A stretch of 29,770 bases of DNA from Gp13-AA77 sp036521995 (GTDB lineage: Bacteria; Acidobacteriota; Terriglobia; UBA7540), in assembly GCA_036521995.1 (NCBI GenBank), contig DATDGR010000190.1:1-29770 (forward strand), written 5' to 3'. Shown piece after piece: positions 6,167-15,090 of the stretch. The position numbers and the translations under genes were made by a program. The notes beneath the pieces were generated by a model. The model searched no databases. It saw only the letters and a program-made list of their open reading frames with translations, and had not been told where the DNA came from. Position 1 is the first letter of the stretch; every line of letters begins with the position of its first letter.

Positions 6167-8659
6167 ATGCATTCGAGTCCTGAGAACCCTACCAAAGCCG
6201 GGCGAGCCGAAGGACGAGCCCAGGCCGTTGACCCGGTGTGCGGGATGGCGGTCGATCCCGGCAGAGCCGCCGACCACGGCGAATATGGCAATCGCACTTA
6301 TTATTTTTGCAGCCGCGGTTGTCTTGCCAAGTTTCAAGCCGAACCCGAAGGGTACGCGGCTCCCAAGCCTGCGCCAGAGCGCGATCCGGATTCAAAGATC
6401 AGTCCCCCTGGGTTGATCACGCTCGGTCCCGCGCCCGCTCACCCGGCCAACCCGGCACACGCGGATCACATTGCGAGCTTTCTTCCCTCCCAGAAGGTTG
6501 CCGACCCGCCGGCGTCGCGCGCGAGAACTGAACCGGGGAGCGAGTGGGTGTGCCCGATGCACCCGGAGATCGTGCGCGCTCAGGCTGGGTCATGCCCGAT
6601 CTGTGGGATGGCTCTCGAGCCGCGCACCGCGAGGATTGAGGAAGAGGCGAATCCCGAACTCGCGGATATGACCCGCCGGTTCTGGGTGAGTGTGGCGCTG
6701 ACGGCGCCGATCGTGTTCCTCGGCATGGCGGGCATGGCGCCTGCCGTTGAGGGTTCGGTTCCCGAAGTCAGCCGGAACTGGATCGAGCTGGCGCTCGCGA
6801 CCCCGGTGGTGCTATGGGGCGGCTGGCCCTTCTTCGAGCGTTTCTGGGCATCGATCATCAACCGTAGCCCCAACATGTTCACTCTGATTGCGCTCGGCAC
6901 CGGCGCAGCCTATTTCTATAGTCTCGCGGCCACTGTGGCGCCGGGCCTTCTACCACCAACCTTTCACGAGCCCGGTGGAGGCGTCCCGGTTTACTTTGAA
7001 GCAGCAGCGGGCATCACCACCCTTGTGCTCCTCGGTCAGGTGCTGGAGCTGCGCGCTCGTAGCCACACGTCGAGCGCCATCCGGGCTTTGCTTGGACTTG
7101 CCCCGAGAACGGCGCGGCGCCTCACGGCGGACGGCAGGGATGAGGACGTTCCGCTGGGGAGTATCGCGGTGGGCGAGCGGCTCCGCCTGCGGCCGGGCGA
7201 GCGTGTGCCGGTGGACGGCGCCGTGCTCGAAGGACATAGCTCGGTGGACGAGTCCATGCTAACCGGCGAGTCCATTCCGGTCGAAAAGGAGCCGGGCGCG
7301 CGTGTGGCCGGCGGCACCCTCAACGGCAACGGCACTCTGGTGATCCGGGCCGAGCGGGTGGGCCAGGAGACTTTGCTGGCCCAGATCGTCCGGCTGGTGG
7401 GCGAGGCGCAGCGCAGCCGCGCGCCCATCCAGCGCCTCGCGGACCGATTCTCGGCTTGGTTCGTGCCCGGTGTCGTCCTGGCCGCCGTCGTCACCTTCAT
7501 CGTCTGGGCGCTGATCGGGCCCGAGCCGCGTCTGGCTCACGCTCTGGTGAACGCCGTGGCCGTGTTGATCATCGCCTGCCCGTGCGCCCTCGGTCTGGCC
7601 ACGCCCATGTCGATCATGGTGGGCACGGGACGCGGCGCGGGCGCCGGCGTGCTGATCAAACAGGCCGAGGCGCTCGAAACGCTGGAGAAAGTGGACACGC
7701 TGGTGGTGGACAAGACAGGCACCCTCACGGAAGGCCGGCCCCGGCTTGTCAAGGTGCTGCCCCTCGGCGGCTCCGGCGAAGATGAGATCCTGAGCCTGGC
7801 CGCGAGCCTCGAACGGGCCAGCGAGCATCCTCTGGCGCAGGCGATCACGGCGGCGGCCCGGGAGCGAGGCCTCGCTTTCATGCCGGTGGAAGATTTTCGC
7901 GCCGTCACCGGAAAAGGCGTCATGGGACGCGTGGCGGGACGCATGGTTGCCTTGGGCAGCCTCGAGATGCTCGAAGAAGCCGACGTGCATCCGGAAGAGT
8001 TGGACACGCTGGCCAGTAGCGCCGAAGCCCTGCGCGCGCAGGGTCAGACAGTGATGTTCGCCGCCGTGGACGGCCGCCGGGCGGGTTTGCTGAGCGTCAA
8101 GGATCCCATCAAAGCATCCACTCCCGAGGCCCTGCGGCGCTTGCGGGAAGACGGCCTGCAGATTGTGATGATCACCGGTGACAATCCCACCACGGCCCAG
8201 GCGGTGGCGCGCGAACTCAGAATCGATGAGTTTGAGGCCGGAGTTCTGCCCGCCCGGAAGATCGAGGCGGTGAGGCGCCTTCAGTCCGAAGGACGGGTGG
8301 TTGCCATGGCGGGCGACGGCATCAACGACGCGCCGGCGCTAGCCCGGGCCGACGTCGGCATCGCCATGGGTACGGGCACCGATGTGGCCATGGAAAGCGC
8401 GGACATCACGCTGGTGAAAGGCGACCTTGGAGGCATCGTGCGCGCCCGCCGCCTCAGCCGGGTCACGCTGCGAAATATCCGGCAGAACCTCTTCTTCGCC
8501 TTCATCTACAACTCGCTCGGCATTCCGCTCGCGGCCGGCGTGCTCTATCCGACCTTTGGCCTGCTTCTGAGCCCAGTGGTGGCGAGCGCCGCCATGACGT
8601 TCAGCTCCGTCTCGGTCATTGCCAATGCCCTGCGATTGCGCCGCGTCGAACTGATCTGA
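6167..8659 (+). CDS. copA: Cu+-exporting P1B-type ATPase with YHS and HMBD modules
   Basis: This 830-residue inner-membrane pump should move Cu+ out of the cytoplasm. The N-terminus holds a YHS metal-binding domain (about 20-64, with C25 in DPVCGM and C48/C52 in YFCSRGC). A heavy-metal-binding domain follows (127-152, CPMHPEI then CPICGM). There is no classical GMxCxxC HMA domain. The pump core has TGES at 366-369, the CPC translocation motif at 471-473, the phosphorylated D515 in DKTGTLTEG, the His-Pro locus at 554-555 and GDGINDAP at 716-723. Y781-N782 and M810-x-x-S813-S814 in the last two helices are the signature of Cu+ (P1B-1) pumps. It is probably co-transcribed with the TlpA gene. Confidence 0.96.
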   Translation: MHSSPENPTKAGRAEGRAQAVDPVCGMAVDPGRAADHGEYGNRTYYFCSRGCLAKFQAEPEGYAAPKPAPERDPDSKISPPGLITLGPAPAHPANPAHADHIASFLPSQKVADPPASRARTEPGSEWVCPMHPEIVRAQAGSCPICGMALEPRTARIEEEANPELADMTRRFWVSVALTAPIVFLGMAGMAPAVEGSVPEVSRNWIELALATPVVLWGGWPFFERFWASIINRSPNMFTLIALGTGAAYFYSLAATVAPGLLPPTFHEPGGGVPVYFEAAAGITTLVLLGQVLELRARSHTSSAIRALLGLAPRTARRLTADGRDEDVPLGSIAVGERLRLRPGERVPVDGAVLEGHSSVDESMLTGESIPVEKEPGARVAGGTLNGNGTLVIRAERVGQETLLAQIVRLVGEAQRSRAPIQRLADRFSAWFVPGVVLAAVVTFIVWALIGPEPRLAHALVNAVAVLIIACPCALGLATPMSIMVGTGRGAGAGVLIKQAEALETLEKVDTLVVDKTGTLTEGRPRLVKVLPLGGSGEDEILSLAASLERASEHPLAQAITAAARERGLAFMPVEDFRAVTGKGVMGRVAGRMVALGSLEMLEEADVHPEELDTLASSAEALRAQGQTVMFAAVDGRRAGLLSVKDPIKASTPEALRRLREDGLQIVMITGDNPTTAQAVARELRIDEFEAGVLPARKIEAVRRLQSEGRVVAMAGDGINDAPALARADVGIAMGTGTDVAMESADITLVKGDLGGIVRARRLSRVTLRNIRQNLFFAFIYNSLGIPLAAGVLYPTFGLLLSPVVASAAMTFSSVSVIANALRLRRVELI

Positions 8660-8756
8660 TTCGGAATAACCCACGGATCCTGCCGGTGGGCGAAACACGC
8701 CGGTTAGAGCCCGCTGCAAGCGGAGCGAAGGGGTACCCACTCTGCCAGCCGCTCTT

Positions 8757-9521
8757 CTACTCCCGGTCAAACACAAGGACATTCGGCTTGCTTTGAGCCA
8801 CACGGCGCACGGTCATGGTCAAGGTCTTGAGATCGGCAGAAAGGTCGATCTGCCGGGTCTCCCCCATCTTGTCCGTTATTTCCAGACTGTGATCGCTCAG
8901 CCGGCGCCCCGAGAAGGCAGCCCCTGCTGGCACATTCGGGCCCAGGACTGGATAATCCTTCCCGTCGAATTTCAGGTTCTGAGTCATCTTTTGAGCGGGA
9001 TCGATGAACGAGAGGCCGTCACCTTCGTAGGGCTGGATCTGAAGCTCGGAGGCCGAGTGGGGCTCGCTCGTGCTGACCCAGGTGCCCGCGAAACCTGCGC
9101 CGGCCGTCGTCCGCTTATACACATAATCCACTGTGAAGGTCGACCCGCCAGGCCGGTTAGCCGTAAAGTGATCGCTGAGCGTGTTCCCGTCTTGGGAAAG
9201 CGTCCAAATCCCGGTAACGAGCGTGTCGCCACCTTTCTTCCGGACTACCTTCCAGTTGACGGGCCCCTCGATGGTGACAGACAGCGTGGTGCCTTGGAGA
9301 CCGGGCTGGTACGTGCCGTCCGTCACGATCGTCTCGATGGCGCCGCCGCCGAGGTCGAGGGCGTACTTGTTTCCGCCGAGACTCTCAACTTTCATATAGT
9401 CGATGAGGGTGCTTTTGGACGGGTTGAGCTTCCAGTTGCCTAGGAACGGGTCGTTCGCTGCGCGTAGCACGCCCGTAATCAGGCCGGCAATCAGCAGCAA
9501 CTCATAAGTACGCTTCGACAT
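8757..9521 (-). CDS. Secreted protein with two lipocalin-like repeats, function unknown
   Basis: This 254-residue protein has a short signal peptide (about residues 1-21, ending LRAAND) and then two similar beta-rich halves. The first starts DPFLGNWKLNPSKST and the second starts GFAGTWVSTSEP. 'GtWkLNpaKS' openings are common in exported acidobacterial proteins, usually annotated as hypothetical or lipocalin-like. I see no catalytic motif. The ATG has an excellent ribosome site, GAGGAGG five bases upstream. It is convergent with copA (97 bases between the stops), so it is not part of the copper unit. Confidence 0.7.
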   Translation of the reverse strand: MSKRTYELLLIAGLITGVLRAANDPFLGNWKLNPSKSTLIDYMKVESLGGNKYALDLGGGAIETIVTDGTYQPGLQGTTLSVTIEGPVNWKVVRKKGGDTLVTGIWTLSQDGNTLSDHFTANRPGGSTFTVDYVYKRTTAGAGFAGTWVSTSEPHSASELQIQPYEGDGLSFIDPAQKMTQNLKFDGKDYPVLGPNVPAGAAFSGRRLSDHSLEITDKMGETRQIDLSADLKTLTMTVRRVAQSKPNVLVFDRE

Positions 9522-9575
9522 GGAGACCTCCTCAAAATGTTCATAGACGAACGATGCTGTCCCGAAGGCAGACTC

Positions 9576-9632
9576 TCATTCGTATCTCAAGGCCACCATC
9601 GGGTCCACTCGCGCCGCTCTTCTCGCCGGAAT
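9576..9632 (-). pseudogene. C-terminal scrap of an ADOP-type FtsX/MacB-like permease
   Basis: The minus-strand frame ending at the TGA at 9576-9578 reads IPARRAARVDPMVALRYE. This is the stereotyped end of the large ABC permeases (FtsX fold) that are abundant in Acidobacteria. Nothing of the preceding 800-odd residues is present. Upstream the frame runs into the MBL-fold remnant. It is a deletion scar. Confidence 0.6.
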
Positions 9633-9637
9633 CCAGC

Positions 9638-9818
9638 AGACTCTCCCGAAGGATGAATGTCTCCTGGTTATAGGAGTGCACCTCAATGGGCAGTTGCGGG
9701 CTGGCCTTGCAGTCCTTGGCACCTTCATCCCAGTGAGCGTCCATTGACCCGGGCACGAGCTGCGACCAGGCGGACGTCTTGAGCAGCATCCGAGAGCCAG
9801 CAGAGCGCACAGCAGCAT
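9638..9818 (-). pseudogene. N-terminal scrap of a secreted MBL-fold metallo-hydrolase
   Basis: A start and signal-like peptide (ATG at 9818, MLLCALLALGC) occur in one frame. The next frame continues with WSQLVPGSMDAHWDEG and then PIEVHSYNQETFILRESL. This is the usual opening of a secreted MBL-fold hydrolase family before its metal-binding core. So there is a frameshift after the signal peptide, and the gene stops at about 9637, where permease sequence begins. None of the HxHxDH metal site is left. The identification rests on my memory of the family's N-terminus, so it is moderate. Confidence 0.5.
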
Positions 9819-9887
9819 GGATCAGACGGAAATCACCTGGTCAACCATCATCGGAGCGGTTCGGCGGGCGCAGCGCGAATCGACTCG

Positions 9888-10919
9888 CTACTGCTTTCGC
9901 AGAGCCGTCCACTGTCCATCGGCTCGCCCTTCGACCTTCATGCGTCCGCTGGCTGAATCGCCGTCGATCCACCCGGCGAGGGTCGCGGTGGCGCTCCCCG
10001 GGTCACCGAGATGTCCGGTTGGCCAGTCCGCGTTGAAGGCGAGTTCCACGTAGCCGTCCCGCCAGGTCCCGGCAACGGGCCGGGCGTCGCCCAGATTGCC
10101 GGACCAGGTACCCGTCAGTTTGCTGCCGTCGCGTATGAGCTGCAGCGAGCCTTCAAAGCTCCCGGCGTCGCTCGAGTATTTCACTTGCCACGTACCGCTG
10201 GCGTCCGCGCCGTTCTTAACCGGCAGCGGCGCAGCGTTGGTGATGCGGACGTTTGAAAAGTACGCCTCTTCCCCCTGGTAACTCCACAGGGCGACGCCAC
10301 CGCGCAGATCGTCGCCCTTGAGGCCGTCGACCATCAGGCTTGGCGTTTCCGATCCGTTCAGATAGAGCCGGGCGGAGCGGCCCGTGACTTCAATCTTAAC
10401 CTTGGTCCAGGTTTCCGGTTGCAGATCCGCATAGGCCTCGTAGATCCAAGGCCAATTGCGACGCAGCTTGTACCAGTCGAAGTCCGGCTCGGAGCTGTAT
10501 TGCACCGAATGGTTCCTCATCGCCTGGTCGGCCGAGTGGGCGTTTCCCGGCCGAAGGTAAAAGAGTTCGTAGCGCGAGGCGTCCGGCCGCGCCCGGAAAG
10601 CGATGCCGACAAAGCCGGGCATTCTCACGCCCGGCGGCGTAGTGATCTTCACGGCGATGTCTGCTTCGATCGTTCCGTCCTGAAAGTCAGTCCCCGGCAA
10701 GAGGGCGAAGCCGTCCTCCTCCGTTTCCTTGGTGAGACGCACCGCCTTGCGGCCCATGTACTCGGCCGCGTCCGCCTTGACGTTATGCAGGACCAGCTCT
10801 TTGCTATCGCTGAGCGCAAACGCTTGAACCTTCGGGGCACATGGAGCGAACGTGGCGAATAGCAACAGAATCGCGAAAGCCTCCAGCGTCCGGCTTCCTA
10901 CCCGTGTGAGACGCAACAT
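9888..10919 (-). CDS. Secreted protein with concanavalin-like and lipocalin-like domains
   Basis: This 343-residue protein has a long signal peptide (about 1-33, ending KVQAFA). A jelly-roll domain follows (about 35-230), built like the 3-keto-disaccharide hydrolase/LamG group. Its marks are DFQDGTIEADIAVK, GFVGIAFRA, YELFYLRPGN, ETWTKVKIEVTG and YFSNVRITNA. The C-terminal part (about 240-343, ASGTWQVKYSS to GRADGQWTALRKQ) is a second small beta domain with two GTW motifs. Binding or trimming of a glycan outside the cytoplasm is a reasonable guess, but no catalytic residues can be named. GGAGG lies ten bases before the ATG. Confidence 0.72.
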   Translation of the reverse strand: MLRLTRVGSRTLEAFAILLLFATFAPCAPKVQAFALSDSKELVLHNVKADAAEYMGRKAVRLTKETEEDGFALLPGTDFQDGTIEADIAVKITTPPGVRMPGFVGIAFRARPDASRYELFYLRPGNAHSADQAMRNHSVQYSSEPDFDWYKLRRNWPWIYEAYADLQPETWTKVKIEVTGRSARLYLNGSETPSLMVDGLKGDDLRGGVALWSYQGEEAYFSNVRITNAAPLPVKNGADASGTWQVKYSSDAGSFEGSLQLIRDGSKLTGTWSGNLGDARPVAGTWRDGYVELAFNADWPTGHLGDPGSATATLAGWIDGDSASGRMKVEGRADGQWTALRKQ

Positions 10920-11370
10920 AGTGATCTGGCCTCCAAATGGATTGCAGCGGGCGTCCGCTGCCCTCCGGCTCGCTGACCTCAGCAGCGCAGAACGCGCACG
11001 GAAAAGCCGACGTCAGTGCGCTGACGGGAGCAACCGCGCTGCCAGCGGGCGGCGCTTCTATGGCACTGAATTAATGGAGTTTTTCGCGGTTGCAGGACTC
11101 GACTGGGAGACTTCCGATGTCCGGAAATGAGACTCGCTGTCCGGAAGCGGTCATCGGCGTAGATTCTACGTCTGGCTCAGCTTACAGGCTGCATGCTCGC
11201 GGGATCGGAATAGGGGGAACGCGGAGTTCTGCATGGGTTTTCGCTCAAAGCGGACCTGTGCGCGACTGTGAGAGGGCTGGAAAGGCGCTCCGGCTAACGG
11301 GGGCAGTGTGCCGGCCTCGTTTGCCATTGACTCGTGAACAGCAAGTTTTCCGCGCCCCCGCAGGCCCTAA
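10920..11370. other. Gene-free stretch
   Basis: I see no gene with recognisable protein character on either strand. The word TGTCCGGAA occurs twice, near 11117 and 11140. Nothing else stands out before the terminator that follows. Confidence 0.4.
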
Positions 11371-11418
11371 GAAAAAGAGAAGGGGAGATCGCACGGCCAA
11401 GCCGTCCAACCTCCCCTT
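11371..11418 (-). terminator. Intrinsic terminator of the 11480-12313 gene
   Basis: Arms AAGGGGAG (11380-11387) and CTCCCCTT (11411-11418) enclose an inner perfect hairpin ACGGC-CAA-GCCGT (11393-11405). On the minus strand the hairpin is followed by TCTCTTTTTCTT. The structure lies about 60 bases after the stop of the secreted-protein gene. Confidence 0.8.
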
Positions 11419-11479
11419 TAACGCATTAAAGCGCTTGAACCTCGACCAAACTGTGAACGACCGTTAGTGCCGCATCACT

Positions 11480-12313
11480 TCAGTTCTTTCCAAGCACGCC
11501 GGCTGAGAACGCGTCACAGCCGACTCCGGCACAGGCGCCTAATGGGCCATTGGCCGGATCGAAGGTCAGCCCAAAGAAAGCAGAGTCGAAGAACGAGGCA
11601 TCAAGTGGCTCGGGCGGACCGAAGGCGTTCTTGGGCGTGGTGTTGATGTATTCGGCGTCGGATTCAAAAAACACGCCGCCGCAGTAAGGGTCGGCCGTGT
11701 TCGTGCATATAGGAATCACGATCATCCAGTACGAACCAGACGTCAGCGTGACGCTCAGTCCCGTCACCTGGACCGTGTATTCGTTCAGTCCAAAAGCGCC
11801 GCGGCCCGTCGGAGTGCTGGTGGCCGGGGACGTACCGGAAGCGATCACAGTTCCGGAATTGCCTGCGAACACGTCCTGATTAATCGACCAATAGGCCACA
11901 GCCAGGGGTTCGACCCCTTGGTCGAGCACGCCATAGGTCGATTGATTGTTCGAGAAGAGTCCCTTCACGTCCCATATCTGTCCGGCTGGGACGGTGAACG
12001 GAACCCAAGCTGCGGCCCCGTACGGGGTTCCGGACACTGACGTAGTATTCTCGTTGGCTAGGCCATTAGCGATGCTGGGGCCGACAGGATTAAGAACAAA
12101 GTCGCCGCCATAGAACAGGCAGGGACCGGCCGGATTGCCGCATTTCCCGGTAGGGGCGATTGTTGTGGTGTTCTTAAACGGGACCTTCGTAAACGGTCCG
12201 TAATCACTGATCGCAGGCTTGGGTGTTCCCTTGTAGTTCTGGGCTGCTGCCGGCTCGGCGAACGGAATCAAGGCTGCCGCCAGCACGATCGAACCGAACG
12301 CTCTTTTTACCAT
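11480..12313 (-). CDS. Secreted protein of unknown function
   Basis: This 277-residue protein has a clear signal peptide (MVKRAFGSIVLAAALIPF, cleavage near AAAQ-NY). The mature part is rich in Thr, Ser, Gly and Asn, with beta-type stretches such as AAWVPFTVPAGQIWDVKGLF and NEYTVQVTGLSVTLTSGSYWMIV. The latter has the feel of 'choice-of-anchor' surface domains. Four Cys lie in two close pairs (CGNPAGPC and CAGVGC), and a third pair spans CTNTADPYC. They may form disulfides. A strong AAGGAGGAGGG precedes the ATG, and a good terminator follows, so the gene is likely transcribed alone and well translated. I do not know its role. Confidence 0.72.
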   Translation of the reverse strand: MVKRAFGSIVLAAALIPFAEPAAAQNYKGTPKPAISDYGPFTKVPFKNTTTIAPTGKCGNPAGPCLFYGGDFVLNPVGPSIANGLANENTTSVSGTPYGAAAWVPFTVPAGQIWDVKGLFSNNQSTYGVLDQGVEPLAVAYWSINQDVFAGNSGTVIASGTSPATSTPTGRGAFGLNEYTVQVTGLSVTLTSGSYWMIVIPICTNTADPYCGGVFFESDAEYINTTPKNAFGPPEPLDASFFDSAFFGLTFDPANGPLGACAGVGCDAFSAGVLGKN

Positions 12314-12364
12314 TTTTCCCTCCTCCTTATTTCCCCCAAAAAGGGGTTCATGTGTGACCCTACG

Positions 12365-12411
12365 GTTAGAGAGTCCGAACGGGTCTCAACCCGACGGTTT
12401 ACCGATCTAAC
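12365..12411 (-). ncRNA. Candidate three-way-junction leader element
   Basis: Between the S53 peptidase stop and the secreted-protein start, GTTAGA (12365-12370) and TCTAAC (12406-12411) form a perfect closing helix. It encloses two hairpins, CGGGT-CTCA-ACCCG (12380-12393) and CGG-TTTA-CCG (12395-12404). On the minus strand this would sit about 50 nt before the start codon of the 11480-12313 gene. A CCCC/GGGG hairpin (12338-12351 region) lies between it and the ribosome site. It resembles no riboswitch that I can name. The fold could equally serve as 3' end structure of the peptidase mRNA. Confidence 0.35.
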
Positions 12412-12483
12412 AGAGTGGACCGCTTCAGAAGTCTCCCCGGATCTTGCGAGCGCATTTGATCATCAGAATCCATTCCCCCGCCA

Positions 12484-14763
12484 TTACTCGACGACATCGA
12501 GAGTGACCTGAGTCGAACGCGGCAGGCCTCCGCCGGTGGCGTTTATCGTGATCGTGTGGTTTCCGAGCGCCACCCCTTTGCCCACGGTGACTTTCATGGC
12601 CGACATTCCCTTACCCGGCGCCGGGATCGTCTTGGGGCTGAAGCTCACGGTCACGCCAATGGGGTAGCCCGTCGCCAACAGGGAAATCGCCGAGTCAAAG
12701 CCGCCAGAAACAGTCGTTGTAATCACGGACTTGCCGAAGCTGCCCCTGGCTACGCTAATCGTTGTGGGCGATGCGCTGATCGTGTAGTTGGGAGGCGCCA
12801 CGGTCACTGCCAAGGACACCGTGACGATTTCGGTGGTACCGCCTGAGGTTCCCTCGACCTTAATGTTATACGTGCCGGCAGCCGTCGATGAGGCTACGGT
12901 GATCGTCATGGTTGAATTTCCAGCCCCTGTGATCGAGGTTGGGCTGAAGGTTACGGTCACGCCGGCTGGCTGGCCCGTGGCGGACAACGAAATGGCCGAA
13001 TCAAAGCCGTTGGTCACCGTGCTGGTAATCGTGGAGGTTAGGGTTTCTGAGGTGCCCTGCGCCACCGAGAACGTAGCGGGCGAGGCTGTAAGGCCGAAGC
13101 CAGGCAAGTTGATTGTGCTGAGCAGGCCGTTGATCAGGCTGCTCCCGTTTGGACTCCCCCAGCCCGTGGCCAAATCGTAGCCGACTTCAGCCGAGTAGCC
13201 GTTGCTGCCACTGGTGATATCGTGGAAGTCGGTGTCATAGCTCGAGCTCAAACCGATGTTATAGACGGCCGGATTGATGAAGCCAAGCGCGGGTATGCCA
13301 TCAGCCATGGCCTGTTGATTGGCAAGCGCCAGATAGCCGGCCCACATGGGCGCCGCAAAACTGGTTCCGCCATACTCGTTGGCCGTGCACGTGGTCTGGT
13401 CGGCGCAGACGTAAAAGGTGAAATTGGAATTGGCCGAAACGTCCGGGCCGTTGCGATAGCTGTTGGAGCACTCGGAGCAGTAACTGCTGGCCGTCGTCGT
13501 CTGCCAGAAAGGAATCGCAAACTTGTCAGGAGAAATGCCGCCGCCGCCGTCGACCCAGGCAGTTTCCGACGCCCAGGGGCCGCCCGCGCTTTGGGTTGTT
13601 AAGTCGGTGCCACCGACGCAGATGACGTATGGAGATTCCATCGGCCACCAAGTGTTCGTGGACCTCCATGCGCCGCCGTCGCCGGCCGCTTCAAAGAAGC
13701 TCTGGCCCTGCGCCGCCATCTTCTCGAAGAAGGGATCGTCCGTTGTGGGGTCCGGTGGAGGCCAATACCACGACGAGCTCAAATTCAAAGGCAACGGAGG
13801 GCACGGAGGAGTATCCGAAGACATGCAACCCAACAGGGCGGTATCGGTGGAACCCACGTACTCGTACACCGTGGTGACGCCCGGGGCCATGCCGCCCGCC
13901 TGAGTGATGTCAAGGGTCTGTTCCGTATCGTCACAGGATGGCGCGACGCAGTTGATGGAGGTTCCATCCGTGGAAATGCCGGTGACAGCAAAGTTTCTCG
14001 TTTGCCCGGCGTTCGTGTAGTAGGTATTCAGGTCGGCGATATCAAATCCGGCGAACTCCAGCAACCCGATGTTCTGGCCGGAGCCGGTGAGAGCCGTTCC
14101 CGCGTAGTAGGCAGCCCTCATGTCGCTGCCGCAGAAGGATTGTTCAGGACAGGAGCCCGTCGTGGCATTAGAGTTCGCATTCGGAATTCGACGCACCAGG
14201 GCGGGACGCGGGATCGCATAGTTGTCCAAGCCCGAGATGTGCCAGAGTTGGAAAGGCAGGTCCACCGTAGGCTCCCGGTCCGGAGCATAGAATGTGCGGT
14301 TTTCCGTGGGGTGCTGGTAGACACTCATGTTTACATGGAAGGCTGTTTCGATGGTCGCCACGGAACCCTGGAGCTGCACGTCCAAAGCATCGCGGGAGCC
14401 GCCAACCACCCTGAAGGCGTTCGCTTTCGCGAAACGAATTACGGCGTCATAATCCTGCTGGCTAGGACCGAACATCTCGGCAAACTCTTGCACCGTAAGG
14501 AACCGCCGGTAGGAGGGGTTTGAAGGATCGTAGACCTGCCGCAAGAAACTCTCCAACCCTGCCGGATCGCGCAACGCCAGAACAACATCGATGCGCATAG
14601 ACCGTCTTGCGGGCAGCCGACCGACCAACCGCGCCTGCCCATTCAGAGTCACTTCGCGCACATGATGGGTTAACAGCGGCAGTGCCTGCGCATGGCTAGC
14701 GACATTCGCGATCGAGACGAGCGCGACGATTGTCGCTAAGGATGTACTCAATCTCCTAATCAT
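12484..14763 (-). CDS. S53 (sedolisin/kumamolisin) peptidase with two Ig-like domains
   Basis: The product is a 759-residue secreted acid serine-carboxyl peptidase. A signal peptide ends near SHAQA. A pro-kumamolisin activation domain follows (about 40-180), then the catalytic domain. Using numbers counted from an upstream Met 11 codons earlier, the catalytic pair is E292 and D296 (DDTEQTLD), the oxyanion Asp is D373 in AAGDGGA, and the nucleophile is S479 in YGGTSFAAP. The calcium site is DFHDITSG...GYDLATGWGSPNG. Two 95-residue Ig-like repeats with 'GxTVTFSPtsI' cores close the protein. I start at 14763 because AGGAGG lies four to five bases upstream. It probably degrades protein outside the cell at low pH. 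Confidence 0.93.
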   Translation of the reverse strand: MIRRLSTSLATIVALVSIANVASHAQALPLLTHHVREVTLNGQARLVGRLPARRSMRIDVVLALRDPAGLESFLRQVYDPSNPSYRRFLTVQEFAEMFGPSQQDYDAVIRFAKANAFRVVGGSRDALDVQLQGSVATIETAFHVNMSVYQHPTENRTFYAPDREPTVDLPFQLWHISGLDNYAIPRPALVRRIPNANSNATTGSCPEQSFCGSDMRAAYYAGTALTGSGQNIGLLEFAGFDIADLNTYYTNAGQTRNFAVTGISTDGTSINCVAPSCDDTEQTLDITQAGGMAPGVTTVYEYVGSTDTALLGCMSSDTPPCPPLPLNLSSSWYWPPPDPTTDDPFFEKMAAQGQSFFEAAGDGGAWRSTNTWWPMESPYVICVGGTDLTTQSAGGPWASETAWVDGGGGISPDKFAIPFWQTTTASSYCSECSNSYRNGPDVSANSNFTFYVCADQTTCTANEYGGTSFAAPMWAGYLALANQQAMADGIPALGFINPAVYNIGLSSSYDTDFHDITSGSNGYSAEVGYDLATGWGSPNGSSLINGLLSTINLPGFGLTASPATFSVAQGTSETLTSTITSTVTNGFDSAISLSATGQPAGVTVTFSPTSITGAGNSTMTITVASSTAAGTYNIKVEGTSGGTTEIVTVSLAVTVAPPNYTISASPTTISVARGSFGKSVITTTVSGGFDSAISLLATGYPIGVTVSFSPKTIPAPGKGMSAMKVTVGKGVALGNHTITINATGGGLPRSTQVTLDVVE

Positions 14764-14901
14764 GATCCCTCCTTTTTTCCCTTTCAGCTCAGACATCTTG
14801 CGCGCCGGGCCGTCCGCCCGAGCATCAGGGCTTGCAAGTGCTTTGAGTGAACCGGTTCCATGACGCGCTCCCGCAAAGAGGGGTTACGCTAAAGCACCGG
14901 A

Positions 14902-14931
14902 ATCCTATCAAGTCTGTTTGAAGGCTGTCAA
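14902..14931 (-). promoter_or_regulatory. Promoter of the S53 peptidase gene
   Basis: On the minus strand TTGACA (14931-14926) is followed after 18 bases by TAGGAT (14907-14902). The transcript would start near 14895 and carry a leader of about 130 nt before the ATG at 14763. Confidence 0.55.
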
Positions 14932-15054
14932 ACGTCCGAAAAGTTACTCTTGAAGCAGTGGTAATAACCATTTCATAAACCAACAGAATGTATGATCAGA
15001 CAGAAGAAGGTCTGCCTCGGGTCCACCACCCGGGCCACCCGCGCCGGAATAGTC

Positions 15055-15084
15055 TTGACATCGCCGACCTCGGAGTCGTATACT
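15055..15084 (+). promoter_or_regulatory. Strong promoter facing a gene-free region
   Basis: TTGACA (15055-15060) and TATACT (15079-15084) stand 18 bases apart on the plus strand. This is one of the best sigma-70-type matches in the window. No plus-strand protein gene follows until 18136, and ilvH and ilvB lie in between on the other strand. The product is therefore probably an RNA. Confidence 0.6.
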
Positions 15085-15090
15085 TTATAG

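Noticed and set aside
8660..8756. CCCAC...GTGGG between copA and the convergent gene as a terminator
   Set aside because: Only five pairs around an 11-base loop and no T-run on either strand.
11090..11467. 125-residue plus-strand open frame
   Set aside because: It runs through the terminator hairpin, has no ribosome site and has random-looking composition.
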